64,000 bases of DNA from Saprolegnia diclina VS20 (taxonomy: Eukaryota; Oomycota; Saprolegniomycetes; Saprolegniales; Saprolegniaceae): contig NW_008246068.1 in NCBI RefSeq assembly GCF_000281045.1, forward strand, positions 1,697,029 to 1,761,028. The letters run 5' to 3'. Of this stretch, positions 36,383 through 47,242 are shown piece after piece; positions within the stretch are counted from its first letter, which is position 1; each line of letters begins with the position of its first letter. The translations under genes and the position numbers were made by a program. Under the pieces are notes generated by a model. It had not been told where the DNA came from. It saw only the letters and a program-made list of their open reading frames with translations, and searched no databases.

Positions 36383-37124
36383 TTAGGCCTGAAACTTCTG
36401 CAGCGTTTTCTCGGCCAGCGTCCGGAGCGGCTCGGACGAGAGCGTCTGGGCAGCCTCCGAGAGCATCGGCAGCACGACAGCCTTGTCCTGCGCCAAGAGA
36501 GGCGGGCCCGCGAGCAGCAGCTGCAAGAGGAGCGTGACGCACTGGGCCTCGGCCTCGACGGTGGGCGGTTGGCACCACTCGACCAAGAGCGGGATCTTCT
36601 TCTGGTACGCGTCGCAGACCAGCTTGCGGTCGCTGTCGCTAAGGCCTCGGGCCTCGAAAGACCGCTCGATGGTGAACACGATGCGCGCCTTGTCGATGGG
36701 CTACGCGCATCGGGATATGTCATAAGACGCCAAGGAGGGTCGAGAGAGCGTACGAGCAGCGTCGCCTTGTGCGTGGCCCCGAGCTCGAGCAGGTGGGCGA
36801 GCGCCGCCGGCGAGCACGAGCCATCGTCAGTCACCGACTCGTCGACAAAGTCGAGGACGATCTTGGAGAACTGGCGGTTGTCCAGCATCGGGTCGGGCAG
36901 GAACTTGTCCTCGTACGCGGCCTTGTTGAGCGCCTTGGCACTCTAGCAGGCATGTGCAGAGCCGGCGGCGACGCTTCGCCTCGTACCTCCTGCGTGTAGG
37001 GATGCGTCCCGTACACGTCGATATGCGCTTCCACGAGCTTGTAGTGGTCCGCGACCATCTCCTGGAACGCGCGGTGATGGACCGAGAGGAGCTCTTCGAG
37101 GATCTCCTTGCAGTCGGCGTCCAT
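36383..37124 (-). CDS. unknown helical protein
   Basis: Three exons, 37124-36987, 36942-36754 and 36700-36383, 214 aa. I do not recognise the family. The N-terminal part (ILEELLSVHHRAFQEMVADHYKL) is followed by an acidic SKIVLDFVDESVTDDGS stretch and leucine-rich helices (CVTLLLQLLLAGPPLLAQ, VVLPMLSEAAQTLS). It looks all-alpha, with no signal peptide or membrane segment. The three exons join in frame with 44 to 53 nt introns, which supports it being a real gene. Confidence 0.6.
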
Positions 37125-38162
37125 GCTTCGGCGCTGCGGCAAGCTGCGGTGTAGGCCCCCTATCGCGTTGCATTGGATCGGTGTATGCAGCGTGGTGGGA
37201 GGGGGTCGGGGCCCCTCGAAATCGTCCACATTGACGGGAATTTCGAGAAAACACCGTCTATTTGAGGATTTACCGTCTTTTGTCGGTGCGACCAACATGA
37301 AGCAATGTTATATTGGGACCAAAGAGGTGTCGAAGCGACGAGGTGGTCCATCCTCGCTACGGCAATGGCCCATGCTATTGCTGCGACCGGTCGTCTCGGC
37401 GTTTTAAGCCTCGGGGGGGGGGTACGTATTTACAAATGAAATCAACCCGACTAAGGTTGAATCTACCGGTAGCCCCAAGCAAGGGAACTAATAACTTATC
37501 TCCTGGTCCCCAGCTTTGCGTCCGGATGCTCGAGTTGCGGCGGGCATTCGCACTTGGTCCGAGGCCCCACGCCGCGCACTAGTACGGCTTGACGCAAAGG
37601 TGCTCCGTACCGATTCCTTCGCCGAGGATAGCTCGTGCCGGCTCGAATCGCAGCTGCAATGATCGTGAGAAGACAGACCCTTCCATGCCCGTCAGTTGAT
37701 ACCGGAAGAGTTCTTGTCTGCTCGCTCCAGCCGATCAGGCGACGACGCTGGACTTCCGATGCTGGGTGCAACGGGCTGCGGGTCAATATTCGTTTGCTCC
37801 AGAGGCGAGGATAAGGTCTCGCTCTGCGATATATGGACCAGAGATTACGCCAATGACCCACTTTAGTCTTAGAGTTCACGTCGACTAAAGCACTTGAGCT
37901 CTAAACTTGGCGATCGCAAACCACAGGATCGCAGAAGTTATTTCCGGAACGACCCCGTCCTCCGCGCGTTTGATTGGTGCATATGCACCAATCCGGCCTC
38001 GCGTTTCAATTTTGAACCAATCGCATCGCACGTATCTTTGGCCTAACCAATCATACGCGCGCATGGCATAAGAAGCAACTTCCTTGGACCTGACAAAGAA
38101 GTTGCTTCTGCCCAGCGCGTCATACCCCTTCGTCATTATCTCATTTCCTATTGACACACATC
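37125..38162. other. 1-kb intergenic region with palindrome and CCAAT boxes
   Basis: Between the unknown helical gene and the globin-like gene. It contains a run of nine G near 37412-37420, a 22-nt palindrome at 37972-37993, and several ATTGG/CCAAT strings (37973-37977, 37988-37992 and near 38026, 38046) before the globin-like start. No exon or tRNA could be supported. Confidence 0.55.
37972..37993. repeat. 22-nt perfect palindrome with inverted CCAAT boxes
   Basis: GATTGGTGCAT-ATGCACCAATC equals its own reverse complement and places an ATTGG and a CCAAT box as mirror images, 170 bp upstream of the globin-like start. It is a candidate CCAAT-binding factor site. Confidence 0.8.
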
Positions 38163-38768
38163 ATGCAGACGATGGCACCCGGCGCACAAGCTCGGGGCTG
38201 CCCGTTCCGAGCCCAGCGCCTCCCGACGCGCCACGTCATTGACGTGCCCACGACCACGCGGCTGCTCTACGAGATCGGCGGGCCCGGCCGGATCCTCGAG
38301 TTTTGCGTAGCGTTTTACCTCTTGGCCTTTGCGGACACGACGCTGCAAGCCTTTATGTATGAGACCGACGGCGCGGTCGCCCACGGCGAGCGACTCGCCA
38401 AGTGGATCGTGGCGCAGATGCAAGGCGCGGGTGGCGGGTGCCAGCACGCGTGGGCCGCCGCGCACCACCGCGCGCGCCACTGCGAGAAGCGACCAGCGGC
38501 GGCGCGTGGTGCATGTTTTAGTGTGCGTGACGCGCGTGCGTGGATGCGGCTGCACTTTTGGGCCCTGCGCGACTGCGGTCTGGACCGCAACCAGGAATTT
38601 TGGACCTGGTACGTCCACTTCATCCACGCCAACATTGCGCTGCACAACTCGTACGCCCCGGGGTACACGCACCTCGACGCGGTCTGGTCCACGGACGCGG
38701 CCAACATCAAAGCCTACCGCGACGCCAAGCGCACGATGACCGACCTCTGCCCGAGTCTCTACTGCTAG
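38163..38768 (+). CDS. globin-like protein (truncated-haemoglobin type, tentative)
   Basis: Single exon, 201 aa. The layout LLYEIGGPGRILEFCVAFYLLAF...LQAFMYE...HGERLAKWIVAQM...FSVRDARAWMRLHFWALRDCGL...FWTWYVHFI resembles group II-like 2-on-2 globins (YxxIGG start, HG-RLA-F helix E region, HF/FxIxxxD..WL near helix F-G). A long insertion rich in alanine and histidine separates the halves. The start MQTMAPG at 38163 is the first ATG. The haem-ligating histidine cannot be assigned with certainty. Upstream lie CCAAT boxes. Confidence 0.5.
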   Translation: MQTMAPGAQARGCPFRAQRLPTRHVIDVPTTTRLLYEIGGPGRILEFCVAFYLLAFADTTLQAFMYETDGAVAHGERLAKWIVAQMQGAGGGCQHAWAAAHHRARHCEKRPAAARGACFSVRDARAWMRLHFWALRDCGLDRNQEFWTWYVHFIHANIALHNSYAPGYTHLDAVWSTDAANIKAYRDAKRTMTDLCPSLYC

Positions 38769-38804
38769 TAACAACTCGTATTTATGATCCGACTCGTTGA
38801 GCGA

Positions 38805-40508
38805 CTACAAGTCGTCGTGCAACGCGCGACGTTGTGCAAGGTGCAGGAACCCATCGTCCGGTGTCGCATCGGTGTACACCCGGGGCACCGCGTGCTGGTC
38901 CAAGACGGGCATCCAGAGGGCCCACGCGTGCAGGATATCACCGACGCTCATGAAGTACCTGACCAACGAGTTGGGTGTTTTCCATTTCACAAAGGCACGT
39001 ACCGGCGGTCCCCACGCAAGATTGCATCGACCAAATAGGTGTAGGCTGAGTCGTGCTGCGTCGACGCCGGCGAGAGCTGCGTCGACGCCGGCGAGAGCTG
39101 CGTCGACGACGCCCAGACCCAGCCTGTAGGGAGCTGTACCTGGGGCGACAGGGCGGCACAGACGTCGATGACAATGCCTTCGTCACGCCCCTTCTGCAGT
39201 CCACTGTGTACAAGACAATATGTAGGTTGGACTAGACCTGGAGGACGATGCGCACGGTGCAGTTGGGCACGCCTCGCGCGTGCCACGTCATGGTTGTCGA
39301 CCGGTATGCGACCGCTTTGGCGGCTGAAATCGCTATGGACGTAGCCGGGGCACGCGCGAATTGCACGGCGGCCGCGGTGGCCGTCGTCGAATGCGACGTA
39401 TTGGCGTGCGCCAAGTACGACTGGTACTGTCCATGGACCACCTACGGAACAGCATGCAGCTACGAGAAGAACGCGAGGTATTGTGACCTCTTGGAGTGCA
39501 AGCGACTGCGTCAGCGCCTTGCGGTCGTCCTACGAGTGCGCTCCAGCGCTGACCACTTGCTATTGCAGCACGCACCTCGGTCGACGCCCCCGCAGCGTGC
39601 AAGAGCAGCACGGTCAAATGGTTGACCATCACGTCGCGCACAATGCCGACGCTAGCGGGAATTGAACCCACGGTCACACCGCCGTCGACGCACCTGTTGA
39701 AAAAGCCTGTCCGACCCGCACACGTCTCGGTCTCGCGCATATGAATCTACGATCGTAGACAGCGAGGCTAGGTATGCAGAGAATATGTGTAAGTACGCCA
39801 ACATGCGTCGCGGCAGGAAGCGACCACCAGTGGGCGTTGGCGCTGACAAAGGCGTCGAGGCCGCGGACGCTCGCCTTGCCGAGGTAGTGGTCGATGAGAA
39901 ACAGCTCGGACGCGTCAAAGTCGACAGCGAGTGCAGCTGCCAGCGCCCGCGCGCTCGCCAAGTCGTGGCCGAAAGGCTTCTCGACCACGACGCGCAGCCA
40001 CGGGCGACTGGGGTGGCGCAAATACGTATGGATGAGCGCACACGTCTAGCTCGCAATCAACACCACGCAGGTGCTTTCCAGCAAGTTATGGTCGCACCGC
40101 CTGGAAATATGTGGGCGGGATCGCAAGGTAGACAACGAGGCCGGCGTCCTGCTGCCACTCGGGTCGGGCGGCCAGTGCCGCGTAGTCGGCGGCCGTCGAC
40201 AGCTGTGCATAGCTACAAGATGCATCGCAACATCAAGACGTGATTCAGCAAGAGATTGAGGGAGAGCACTGCAGAGGAAGCGACGGCGGTCGGATCGAGG
40301 CGAGGCGCGGCGCAGCGACACCCGGCGGGTCCGTGCCGGCGGCCCACAGCTCGACGTCGTGGCGGGCGTGGAGAGCCTCGAACGCAGGCCAGAGGTACTT
40401 TTGGGCAAGGTTGCCCGTGCCGCCGATGACGAGGACCTGCGTGCGTGCGTGGCTGCTCGGCCAGCAGCAGGTCGCGGCGACAGCGATCGCGACGAGCAGG
40501 CAGCGCAT
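38805..40508 (-). CDS. ER-type hexose-6-phosphate dehydrogenase (H6PD, dehydrogenase domain only)
   Basis: Nine exons: 40508-40270, 40212-40098, 40045-39797, 39746-39694, 39651-39576, 39529-39488, 39441-39238, 39193-39003 and 38958-38805; 440 aa. It oxidises glucose 6-phosphate with NADP. A signal peptide (MRCLLVAIAVAATCCW) precedes the NADP loop VLVIGGTGNLAQKYLW. EKPFGHDL, the substrate motif IDHYLGKASV, IHMRETETCAGRTGFF, VRDVMVNHLT and VVHGQYQSYL follow the H6PD order. The chain ends HDDL, an ER-retrieval-like tetrapeptide. The 6-phosphogluconolactonase domain of animal H6PD is absent. A small tandem STQLSPA repeat sits in exon 8. The first junction is the least certain. Confidence 0.85.
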
Positions 40509-40626
40509 GGTTGAAGCGCTGTGGCTTATTCGGTTGTTGGATTTTGACCAATGGCATCGCGGTATCCCGTCACATACAAGATCCCATATCGTTCAAGTGA
40601 GCTGCGAGAGTGCATAAGTTTCGCCC

Positions 40627-43600
40627 ATGTTCCAGCGGGACGCCGACCTCAAGCCCGGCGGGAAGGCCGCGCTCGTGGAAGCGGCGCGATTGAAGCGCGA
40701 CGAGCGCGAGAAGCGGCGCGCCATGGAGGCCCATGTGGTGCTGCTGCAGTCGCTCGCGCGACGCTGGCTGAGCACGCGGTCGACGCTGGCGACGTGCCGA
40801 GCCGACCTCGATCGGAAGCTCGCCGACGTCGCGACCTTGGAGAGCGTGCTGCAGCGCGAGATTGTGCTACCGGGCGCGGCGCTTGTGCCCATGCTCCACG
40901 CTGCCTTCTTCATTCTGCGCGCCGGGGCCATCGCCGCGCAGGATGTCCCGCGCCTCCTCGGGCTTGTGCAGCGTGCGCATTCGAATTGGCGTCTCGCCGA
41001 CAAGCAGTGGGCGGCCGCCTTTAGCGATGTCCCAATCGAACTTGTGCGCTACCTCGTCCTTGCCTGCCTTGAGCTCGCAGTGTATCCAAGCGCAGCAGCC
41101 GCGCTCGCGTTTGTGGACGACCTTGTTGGCACTTCGGTTCGACCCGATACGCTGACAGCATGGACTACGACTTGCGTGGAATAGGTACCGACACGATCAG
41201 CCGCGCAGCTCGCACTCGGCGCGTACCTGGCGCAGGACCGCTTGCTACGTCCTTGGGCGGGGCGTGCCACCAACGTAGGACATGACTTTCCATCCGTTGA
41301 TATCTTGATACTGTGACAAGGTGGCGGGTCTTCTGCGATCTGTGGTGCTGCGTTCGGAGGTCTCGACAAGCCTCTCGTCGTTCTACGAGCTCGTGCTCTT
41401 CCTCATGGCCGACCTCCAAGACGCCCCGATTCCGACGCTCCTGATCGAGGTTTCGATCCTCACTCTCCCCGAGATATCTTTGTCTATCGACGTGGCGTAG
41501 GTACTGACGCTGCCAACGCTTCCCGAGACGCTGCCACCCAGCGCGATCGCGACGCTACAGTCGCTCTGGCCTCGCCTGTTGGCAGCGCCCGTGGCCGACG
41601 CCGCTGCCCTGCCGCCGTCGCCGATGCCGGGGTTAAACAGCGCGATGTTCCTCCTTGCAAACATGCTCTGGCTTGCCTCGTCGTACGTACTACGAATATG
41701 GTGTGACGGGTATTCTGCAGCGAAATGGAGTAGAATGAACCTCGAGGCGTCGATGCCTGCATTCGTCCACTGGGCGTGGACGATGCTGCAGGTCGTCTCG
41801 GATGCGACCTATGGCGGCATGGCCTGGGTGCACGTCTCGGCGTCGCACTCGGTGCCGGCGCCCGTGCCACCGGCCGTGACCCGTCACCTTGAGTACCTCT
41901 ATAGCCCCAAGATGGTAGTTCTTCCTTCATACACTTTGGCTCATCGATGCTTTGTAGATTCGAGCGATCGTGCCCCGGGGCTTTCGTGTGGATGTGACCA
42001 AGATCGCTACGCCGCTGACGACGACACCTCCGACGCCAATGCTGCCAAATGCCATCCTGAACGAAGTATTCCATAGCTCTATCTATCGCTCTCCGAGGTA
42101 TAGCACTGACGCTAGGAACTAGGAGAAATTTGGGTTTGGTAACATTGCGCAGCAGTCGGGCTCGTCGATCTGGAAGCGGTTCTGGCACCGCTCCAAGCCT
42201 CAGTGGGCGACCAAGCTCTTTGGCACATCGTCGCGGTCCAAGGCGCCGGCCAGTAGCAGCGCCAAAGCCAACGACCATCGCGCGCCCACTGCATTTGATA
42301 GCGCGCTCTTCACGTCGGTCGCCAAGCTCTATGGGCTGTTTCTCTTCCGCTGGACGCAGCGCGACGCCAAGGTGCCGCACACGCTCCTGAGTGCGCTCGC
42401 CTTCTTCAAGACGCGTGACGGCACGTCGCTTGTCACCACCTTGTGGCTGTTCTTGCAAGAGTCGCTCGACCTCTCCGCCTACGCCGAGGTGCATGATCCC
42501 TGCATGCTTCTGGATCGTAGTAGCTGATGGACGGCGGGCGTAGTCGACGGCGTTGGAGGCGACGTCGGCGGGCGATGCAACCGGCAACGTGCTCTACCTC
42601 TTTGTGCAGTGCTACAACCAACTGCTGGTCGTCCTCGATGACGACGAGGTACCTCGATATCTTGATACCTTGATGCAGTTGGGGTGTATCAAGTGACGCG
42701 GGTACTAGATGTACGACCGCATGTACCCGCTGCCTCTCTTTGAGGTCGAGCGCGTCGTACTCTTCTTCAAGCCGATGCTGTTCCGGGCCTATGACGCGCC
42801 GCGACGCGTCGACAGCTTCGGGGACCGCCTCGTGGCCGGCGCGACGCTGCTCTTGCAGCAGCTCTACAACCGCTGTGCGCGCACCCCGTTCTGCAACGTC
42901 ACGAGCTGGTAGTCCAAGGACATAGTCCACTGTACAAACATAAGGGTTAGGGTCCTCTCGAATATGGACGGGTCGTCAGTCCTCGAGCGCATACTCAAGA
43001 ACGAGCCACAAGCTCTCCAGCTGATCCAGCACATGCCCTACTTGCTCATGTATGCGGACCGCGTCCGCCTGTTCGAGGCTTGGGTCCGTCTTGACCGCGC
43101 ACAGTACCGCTCGATTCTCCAATGTCGGTGTTGAGCTATCGCGTTAGGCACCAGGCCCCGGACGTGCCGGGCTTCCGCATCAACATTCGCCGCGGGTACA
43201 TCCTCGAGGACGGGCTCACGAAACTCAACGTCATCAAGCGTGATCTCAAAAAGAAAATTCAGGTATGGTCGTTTTGAGATGTTGCGATTCAGAAAAAAAT
43301 TGATACATCAGGTGCACTTTATCAACGCGGCCGGTAGCGAAGAAGTGGGCATCGACGCGGGTGGGCTCTTCAAGGAGTTTTGGACCGACCTGAGCGCGCT
43401 CGCGTTCGACCCCAACTACGGCCTCTTCAACGTCACCAGAGACCAGCTCTTGTACCCGAGCCCGCACTCCGAGACGGTGCACCAGAGCGACAGTCTCTTG
43501 TTCGAGTTCCTCGGGCGCATCCTCGGCAAGGCGCTGTACGAGGGCCTCGTCGTGCAGCCGCGTTTTGCGCGCTTCTTCCTCACCAAGCTTCTCGGTCGGC

Positions 43601-44438
43601 CCAACCTCTGGCACGACCTCCCGTCCCTCGACCCCGAGCTCTACAAGGTGCATGTCTACTATCAATGTATCAAGCACGACCGAGGTATTAGAACCTGTCG
43701 TTTCTCAAGAGCTACGAAGGCGACGTGGCCGACCTCGGGCTCACGTTCAGCATGGACCAAGATTGCTTTGGCGTCGCCGTACGTCCGTCTCGGTTCTGGT
43801 CTCGCTCGATACCTTGATACGTTAGAAACACGTTGAGCTGATGCCGGGCGGCGCGACGATGGCGGTCACCAGCGACAACCGACTCCGCTACGTGCACCTC
43901 ATGGCGCACTTTTACCTCAACACGCAGATCCAGCGGCAGAGCGGCGCGTTCCTGCGTGGTCTCCAGGACGTGATCGACGTCAAATGGCTCCACCTCTTCA
44001 ACGAGCCCGAGCTCCAAGTGCTTATTTCGGGCACGTCGCAGGCGTTGGACGTGGCGGTAGCGGCCTTTGTACGTATTGTGTGGCGCTCAGTAGGGTGCAT
44101 AGGACCTCAAGCAAGCGGCGACGTTTGCTGGCGGCTACTTTGGCCACGAGAAGCGGGTGCAGTGGCTCTGGAAGGCGCTCGAGAGCTTCTCGCCCGCGGA
44201 CCAAGCGCGCTTCCTGCGCTTCGTCACGTCCTGCGAGCGCGCGCCGATTCTAGGCTTTGCATCGCTCCACCCACCTTTTGTCGTCCAGCGCATTTCGATC
44301 GCCAAGGACGACGAGAAGTTGCCGTCGGCGGCCACATGCTTCAACACACTCAAGCTGCCGACGTACTCGAGCTACAAGGTGCTCCGGGAGAAGCTCTTGG
44401 TGTCCATCAATGCCGGCGCCGGCTTTGAGATGACGTAG
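40627..44438 (+). CDS. HECT E3 ubiquitin ligase, UBE3B/UBE3C-like
   Basis: Fifteen exons: 40627-41136, 41185-41274, 41321-41449, 41501-41682, 41734-41914, 41958-42065, 42123-42488, 42544-42648, 42709-42908, 42951-43103, 43148-43262, 43312-43647, 43692-43778, 43826-44056 and 44103-44438; about 1042 aa. The N-terminus (LKPGGKAALVEAARLKRDER, IQ-like helix) and IRRGYILEDG before the HECT domain fit UBE3B/C. The HECT domain (about 690-1042) has GIDAGGLFKEFWTDL, GRILGKALYEG, PGG, GGY and the catalytic Cys1010 in SAATCFNTL. The stretch 41683-41733 is in frame, so that intron could also be coding. Several introns carry TATCAAG or CTTGATA strings. Divergent from H6PD by 118 bp. Confidence 0.88.
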
Positions 44439-44825
44439 CTAACTGAACCAAATTCATTGCGATCTTCCACTCAGAACTTAGTGGCAACGGAAAAGGACCT
44501 CGCTTGTGGACCAACATTCTGTTGTCCGCGATCGTGGCGATCGTCGGTCGTGGTGTTTAAACGCGTTAAAGATAGTTGCGACGGAGTTGAGCGTGGTGGC
44601 CTGTCTCGGACGCTCGCACCGTCGGCGCCGACGACCAAGGGGCGGTTCGAGTCTCGTGGCGACGACCGCGCCTCCATCGACTCGACACCCCGACCGCTAC
44701 ACTGTACTAGTACCTACTGCAGGCCTGCGTCAAGACTGCCGGCAATTATGACGTTTTAGAGGCGCCAAGTACGTTAAAAAGCTCACATCGGATTAACGCG
44801 TTAGATTAACGCAACGAAAAGGCGC
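44439..44825. other. intergenic between convergent genes
   Basis: 387 bp. It contains a GTTTAAACGCGTTAAA string near 44557-44572. Nothing else recognised. Confidence 0.55.
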
Positions 44826-45416
44826 TTAGACCGTGTAGGCCGGGAGCGTGTCGGCGGGGCCGAAGCGGCACTGGCCCTGCGTGTACGAGCCGACCTGGGT
44901 CGACATCTGGGCGATCGTGCAGCAGCCGCAGCAGAACGAGCAGAGGAAGTCCTCGCACTCCGAGCCGGGGATCTTGAACATGACACGGATCTTGGTGCGG
45001 ACCGACGCGATAAAGATGACGTAGATGAGCGAGACAAGCGAGGCAAATAGGCCAAAGTACGTCAAGTGCCAGTGGCGGAAGTCGTCGAGGCCCCACTCGT
45101 TCTGGTGCGCGAGGCTCTCCTCCCACTCGGCCTGGGCGTTGACGTCGAGGTTGTTCAAGACAAACTTGGCGACGACGAGGAGGAGCGCGACGATGAGCAC
45201 GCGCGTGTAGCCGCCGTAGACGCCGACGCGCGACGCGATCTGGGCGAGCGAGACGCACGGGCAGCACCACGCCATGAGCGTGTTGGGGCAGAAGCTCTCG
45301 AGGCAGTCGAAGATGCCGGCCTTCCAGAAGACGCCCTGGTGCACAGGCTCGCCCTGGGGCACGGGCGCGTAGAGCACGGGCTGGCCCGTGAGCGGAGCAG
45401 ATTCGGCCTTGGACAT
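44826..45416 (-). CDS. PLAC8-family cysteine-rich membrane protein, copy A
   Basis: Single exon, 196 aa. The PLAC8 signature is two cysteine-rich clusters around membrane segments: CLESFCPNTLMAWCCPCVSLAQIASRVG (CCxxCPC-type) and, near the end, CEDFLCSFCCGCCTIAQMSTQVG. Hydrophobic segments RVLIVALLLVVAKFVL and YFGLFASLVSLIYVIFIASV lie between. PLAC8 proteins act in metal resistance, cell size control and ion transport in plants and animals; no role can be set here. The start MSKAESAPL at 45416 was chosen as the nearest ATG before the conserved part. Confidence 0.82.
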   Translation of the reverse strand: MSKAESAPLTGQPVLYAPVPQGEPVHQGVFWKAGIFDCLESFCPNTLMAWCCPCVSLAQIASRVGVYGGYTRVLIVALLLVVAKFVLNNLDVNAQAEWEESLAHQNEWGLDDFRHWHLTYFGLFASLVSLIYVIFIASVRTKIRVMFKIPGSECEDFLCSFCCGCCTIAQMSTQVGSYTQGQCRFGPADTLPAYTV

Positions 45417-45771
45417 GCTTTCGACTGGTGGAAGATTCAGGTATGACCACTCCGTTCTGACTGGCAACGGGCGGAAGAGTACGCGAAGTTGACCTGCTTT
45501 ACGGTCACATGCGGTTACTTTCCCTTGATGACCGTCTCGAGCGGTTAATGTCCCGTCCACGCGAGGTGATAGGGTCGCGCTCATTGGCTCCTGGACTGGG
45601 CGGACGACTGCGACATGCAAACATCTCGGGTTTCTTGAGCTTCGATCAGCCAAGCAGCTGCAGATGGGCCAGCTGCGACCGGCTGCAGCCACTCACTCGG
45701 CCTCTCGTTGGCGGTCGATATCAATTCATTGAGAGATATATCACTCCCAAGATGCGATGTGGATTCGGCGC
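45417..45771. other. intergenic between tandem PLAC8 genes
   Basis: 355 bp separating the two minus-strand PLAC8 genes; promoter region of copy A. Nothing recognised. Confidence 0.55.
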
Positions 45772-46388
45772 TTAGACACTGTAGCTAGGCAGCGTATCCC
45801 GCGCGCCAAAACTACAAACCTCGGGCGTAAATGCGTCGATCTCGGCGCCCAGCTGCACGAGCGTACACCAGAAGCAGCAAATGGAGGCAACGTGGTCTTC
45901 GAGCTCCGAGCCGACGAGGTAGTAGACCCCGCGCACGCGCGTCCGGACGGCGCCGAGCACGACCGCGACCGTGAGAAAGCACAGCAGTGCGAGGGTTTGT
46001 AATAACTGGTGGGAGCACACGGGCATGGCAGACGACGCTTCGCTGTCGAGGACCGTCTCGCTCATCGCGTACAGAAGCAGCCCCGACACAATCAAGCCCA
46101 TGACGCCACACAAAACGCGGTGGTAGCCGCCACAGACGCCGACGCGGCCTGCGATTTGCGCCAGCGCGACGCACGGACAGTACCACGCCATGGGCCCTAG
46201 TACATGTACAGGCGACGTGAAGGCTGGATCATTGGAGTCGTTGGTCGACTGCGTATACCGTTGGGGTAGAGATGCTTGCAGGCAAAGAGACTGGAGCGCC
46301 ACGCATTTGGCTCTAGTACTATGATGGGAATGGCCGTCGGGATCGGCACCGCGAGCGGTGCTTCGGCGTCGACCTGCTCTCGATACAT
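45772..46388 (-). CDS. PLAC8-family cysteine-rich membrane protein, copy B
   Basis: Two exons, 46388-46259 and 46196-45772, 184 aa. The junction HLYPN-GPMAWYCPCVALAQIAGRVG restores the motif seen uninterrupted in copy A. The second cluster reads HVASICCFWCTLVQLGAEID. Both copies end in near-identical DTLPxYxV. Membrane segments VMGLIVSGLLLYAM and ALLCFLTVAVVLGAV. It is a tandem duplicate of the gene at 44826-45416 with one intron more, and about 40% alike by eye. Confidence 0.8.
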
Positions 46389-47094
46389 GCTCGGTGAGCT
46401 GCCAAGCTCGAAGGCGCCATCATCATGGCGCCGTTTCTTAACCTCCAACCACGACCGCCACCGGACAACAAGATGGTGGCGCCCAGCATTGCGCCCAAGT
46501 ATTGTGGTCGCAGAGTGGGACTCGGCAGCGTACGCTCGGCCGTCTGAGTCGTCGCGCGATCTCTGCAAAGCAGCAGCCTGGTCCTCCAGTCATCGGGTTG
46601 AGAGTGTGTGTGGTCAAGAGTGTGTGCTTTGAGGCGTGGCGTGGCTTGGCCCTCGCAGGTCGCTGGCGACGCGTTGGCCGACGAGCCGGGCGGTTTGATC
46701 GCGCTAGCTGACGCGAGGCGTAGGTCGCAGGCGGAGGCCCAGCATATCACCTTGGGCAAGCCGTCAACCGGGAAACTAACGCGGAGCCATCCGGTTGCGA
46801 CCGGTTACTTTCCCAAGATCGCCACCCGTATGCATTGCGATCCCGCGTTAGTCGATGTTTGAAGCCGCGTCGATGCAACGCGCCCGTCGACTCTATGTAC
46901 ATTCACTGCTTTCTAGTCGAACGGACATGCGTCTAGTACATACTAGCTCGTCTTGACCCCTCCCAAGTACACTAGCAGTATCTACTTTAGTTCATTGCAG
47001 TGGAATGGCGACGTATGGTCTGTTGATGCACAGAAGCGTTCAATAGGACAAGGGATTATACGAAGCGGTATCAGTCGTTGTGCCGGCGCGGAGG
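46389..47094. other. intergenic, bounded by an assembly gap
   Basis: About 700 bp. No supported exon. It may contain the 3' UTR or last exon of the CCCH-YTH-DCD-KH gene whose end is hidden by the gap. Confidence 0.45.
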
Positions 47095-47242
47095 NNNNNN
47101 NNNNNNNNNNNNNNNNNNNNNNNNNNNNNNNNNNNNNNNNNNNNNNNNNNNNNNNNNNNNNNNNNNNNNNNNNNNNNNNNNNNNNNNNNNNNNNNNNNNN
47201 NNNNNNNNNNNNNNNNNNNNNNNNNNNNNNNNNNNNNNNNNN
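47095..47242. other. assembly gap (148 N)
   Basis: Run of N that truncates the 3' end of the CPSF30-YTH-DCD-KH gene. Confidence 0.99.

Noticed and set aside
37400-37900. Possible tRNA or rRNA fragment in the 1-kb intergenic region
   Set aside because: No cloverleaf with proper T-arm and acceptor stem could be folded by eye; the G9 run is a simple homopolymer.
41484-42587. 367-residue minus-strand open frame
   Set aside because: Crosses several real introns and exons of the HECT gene on the other strand and shows no motif.
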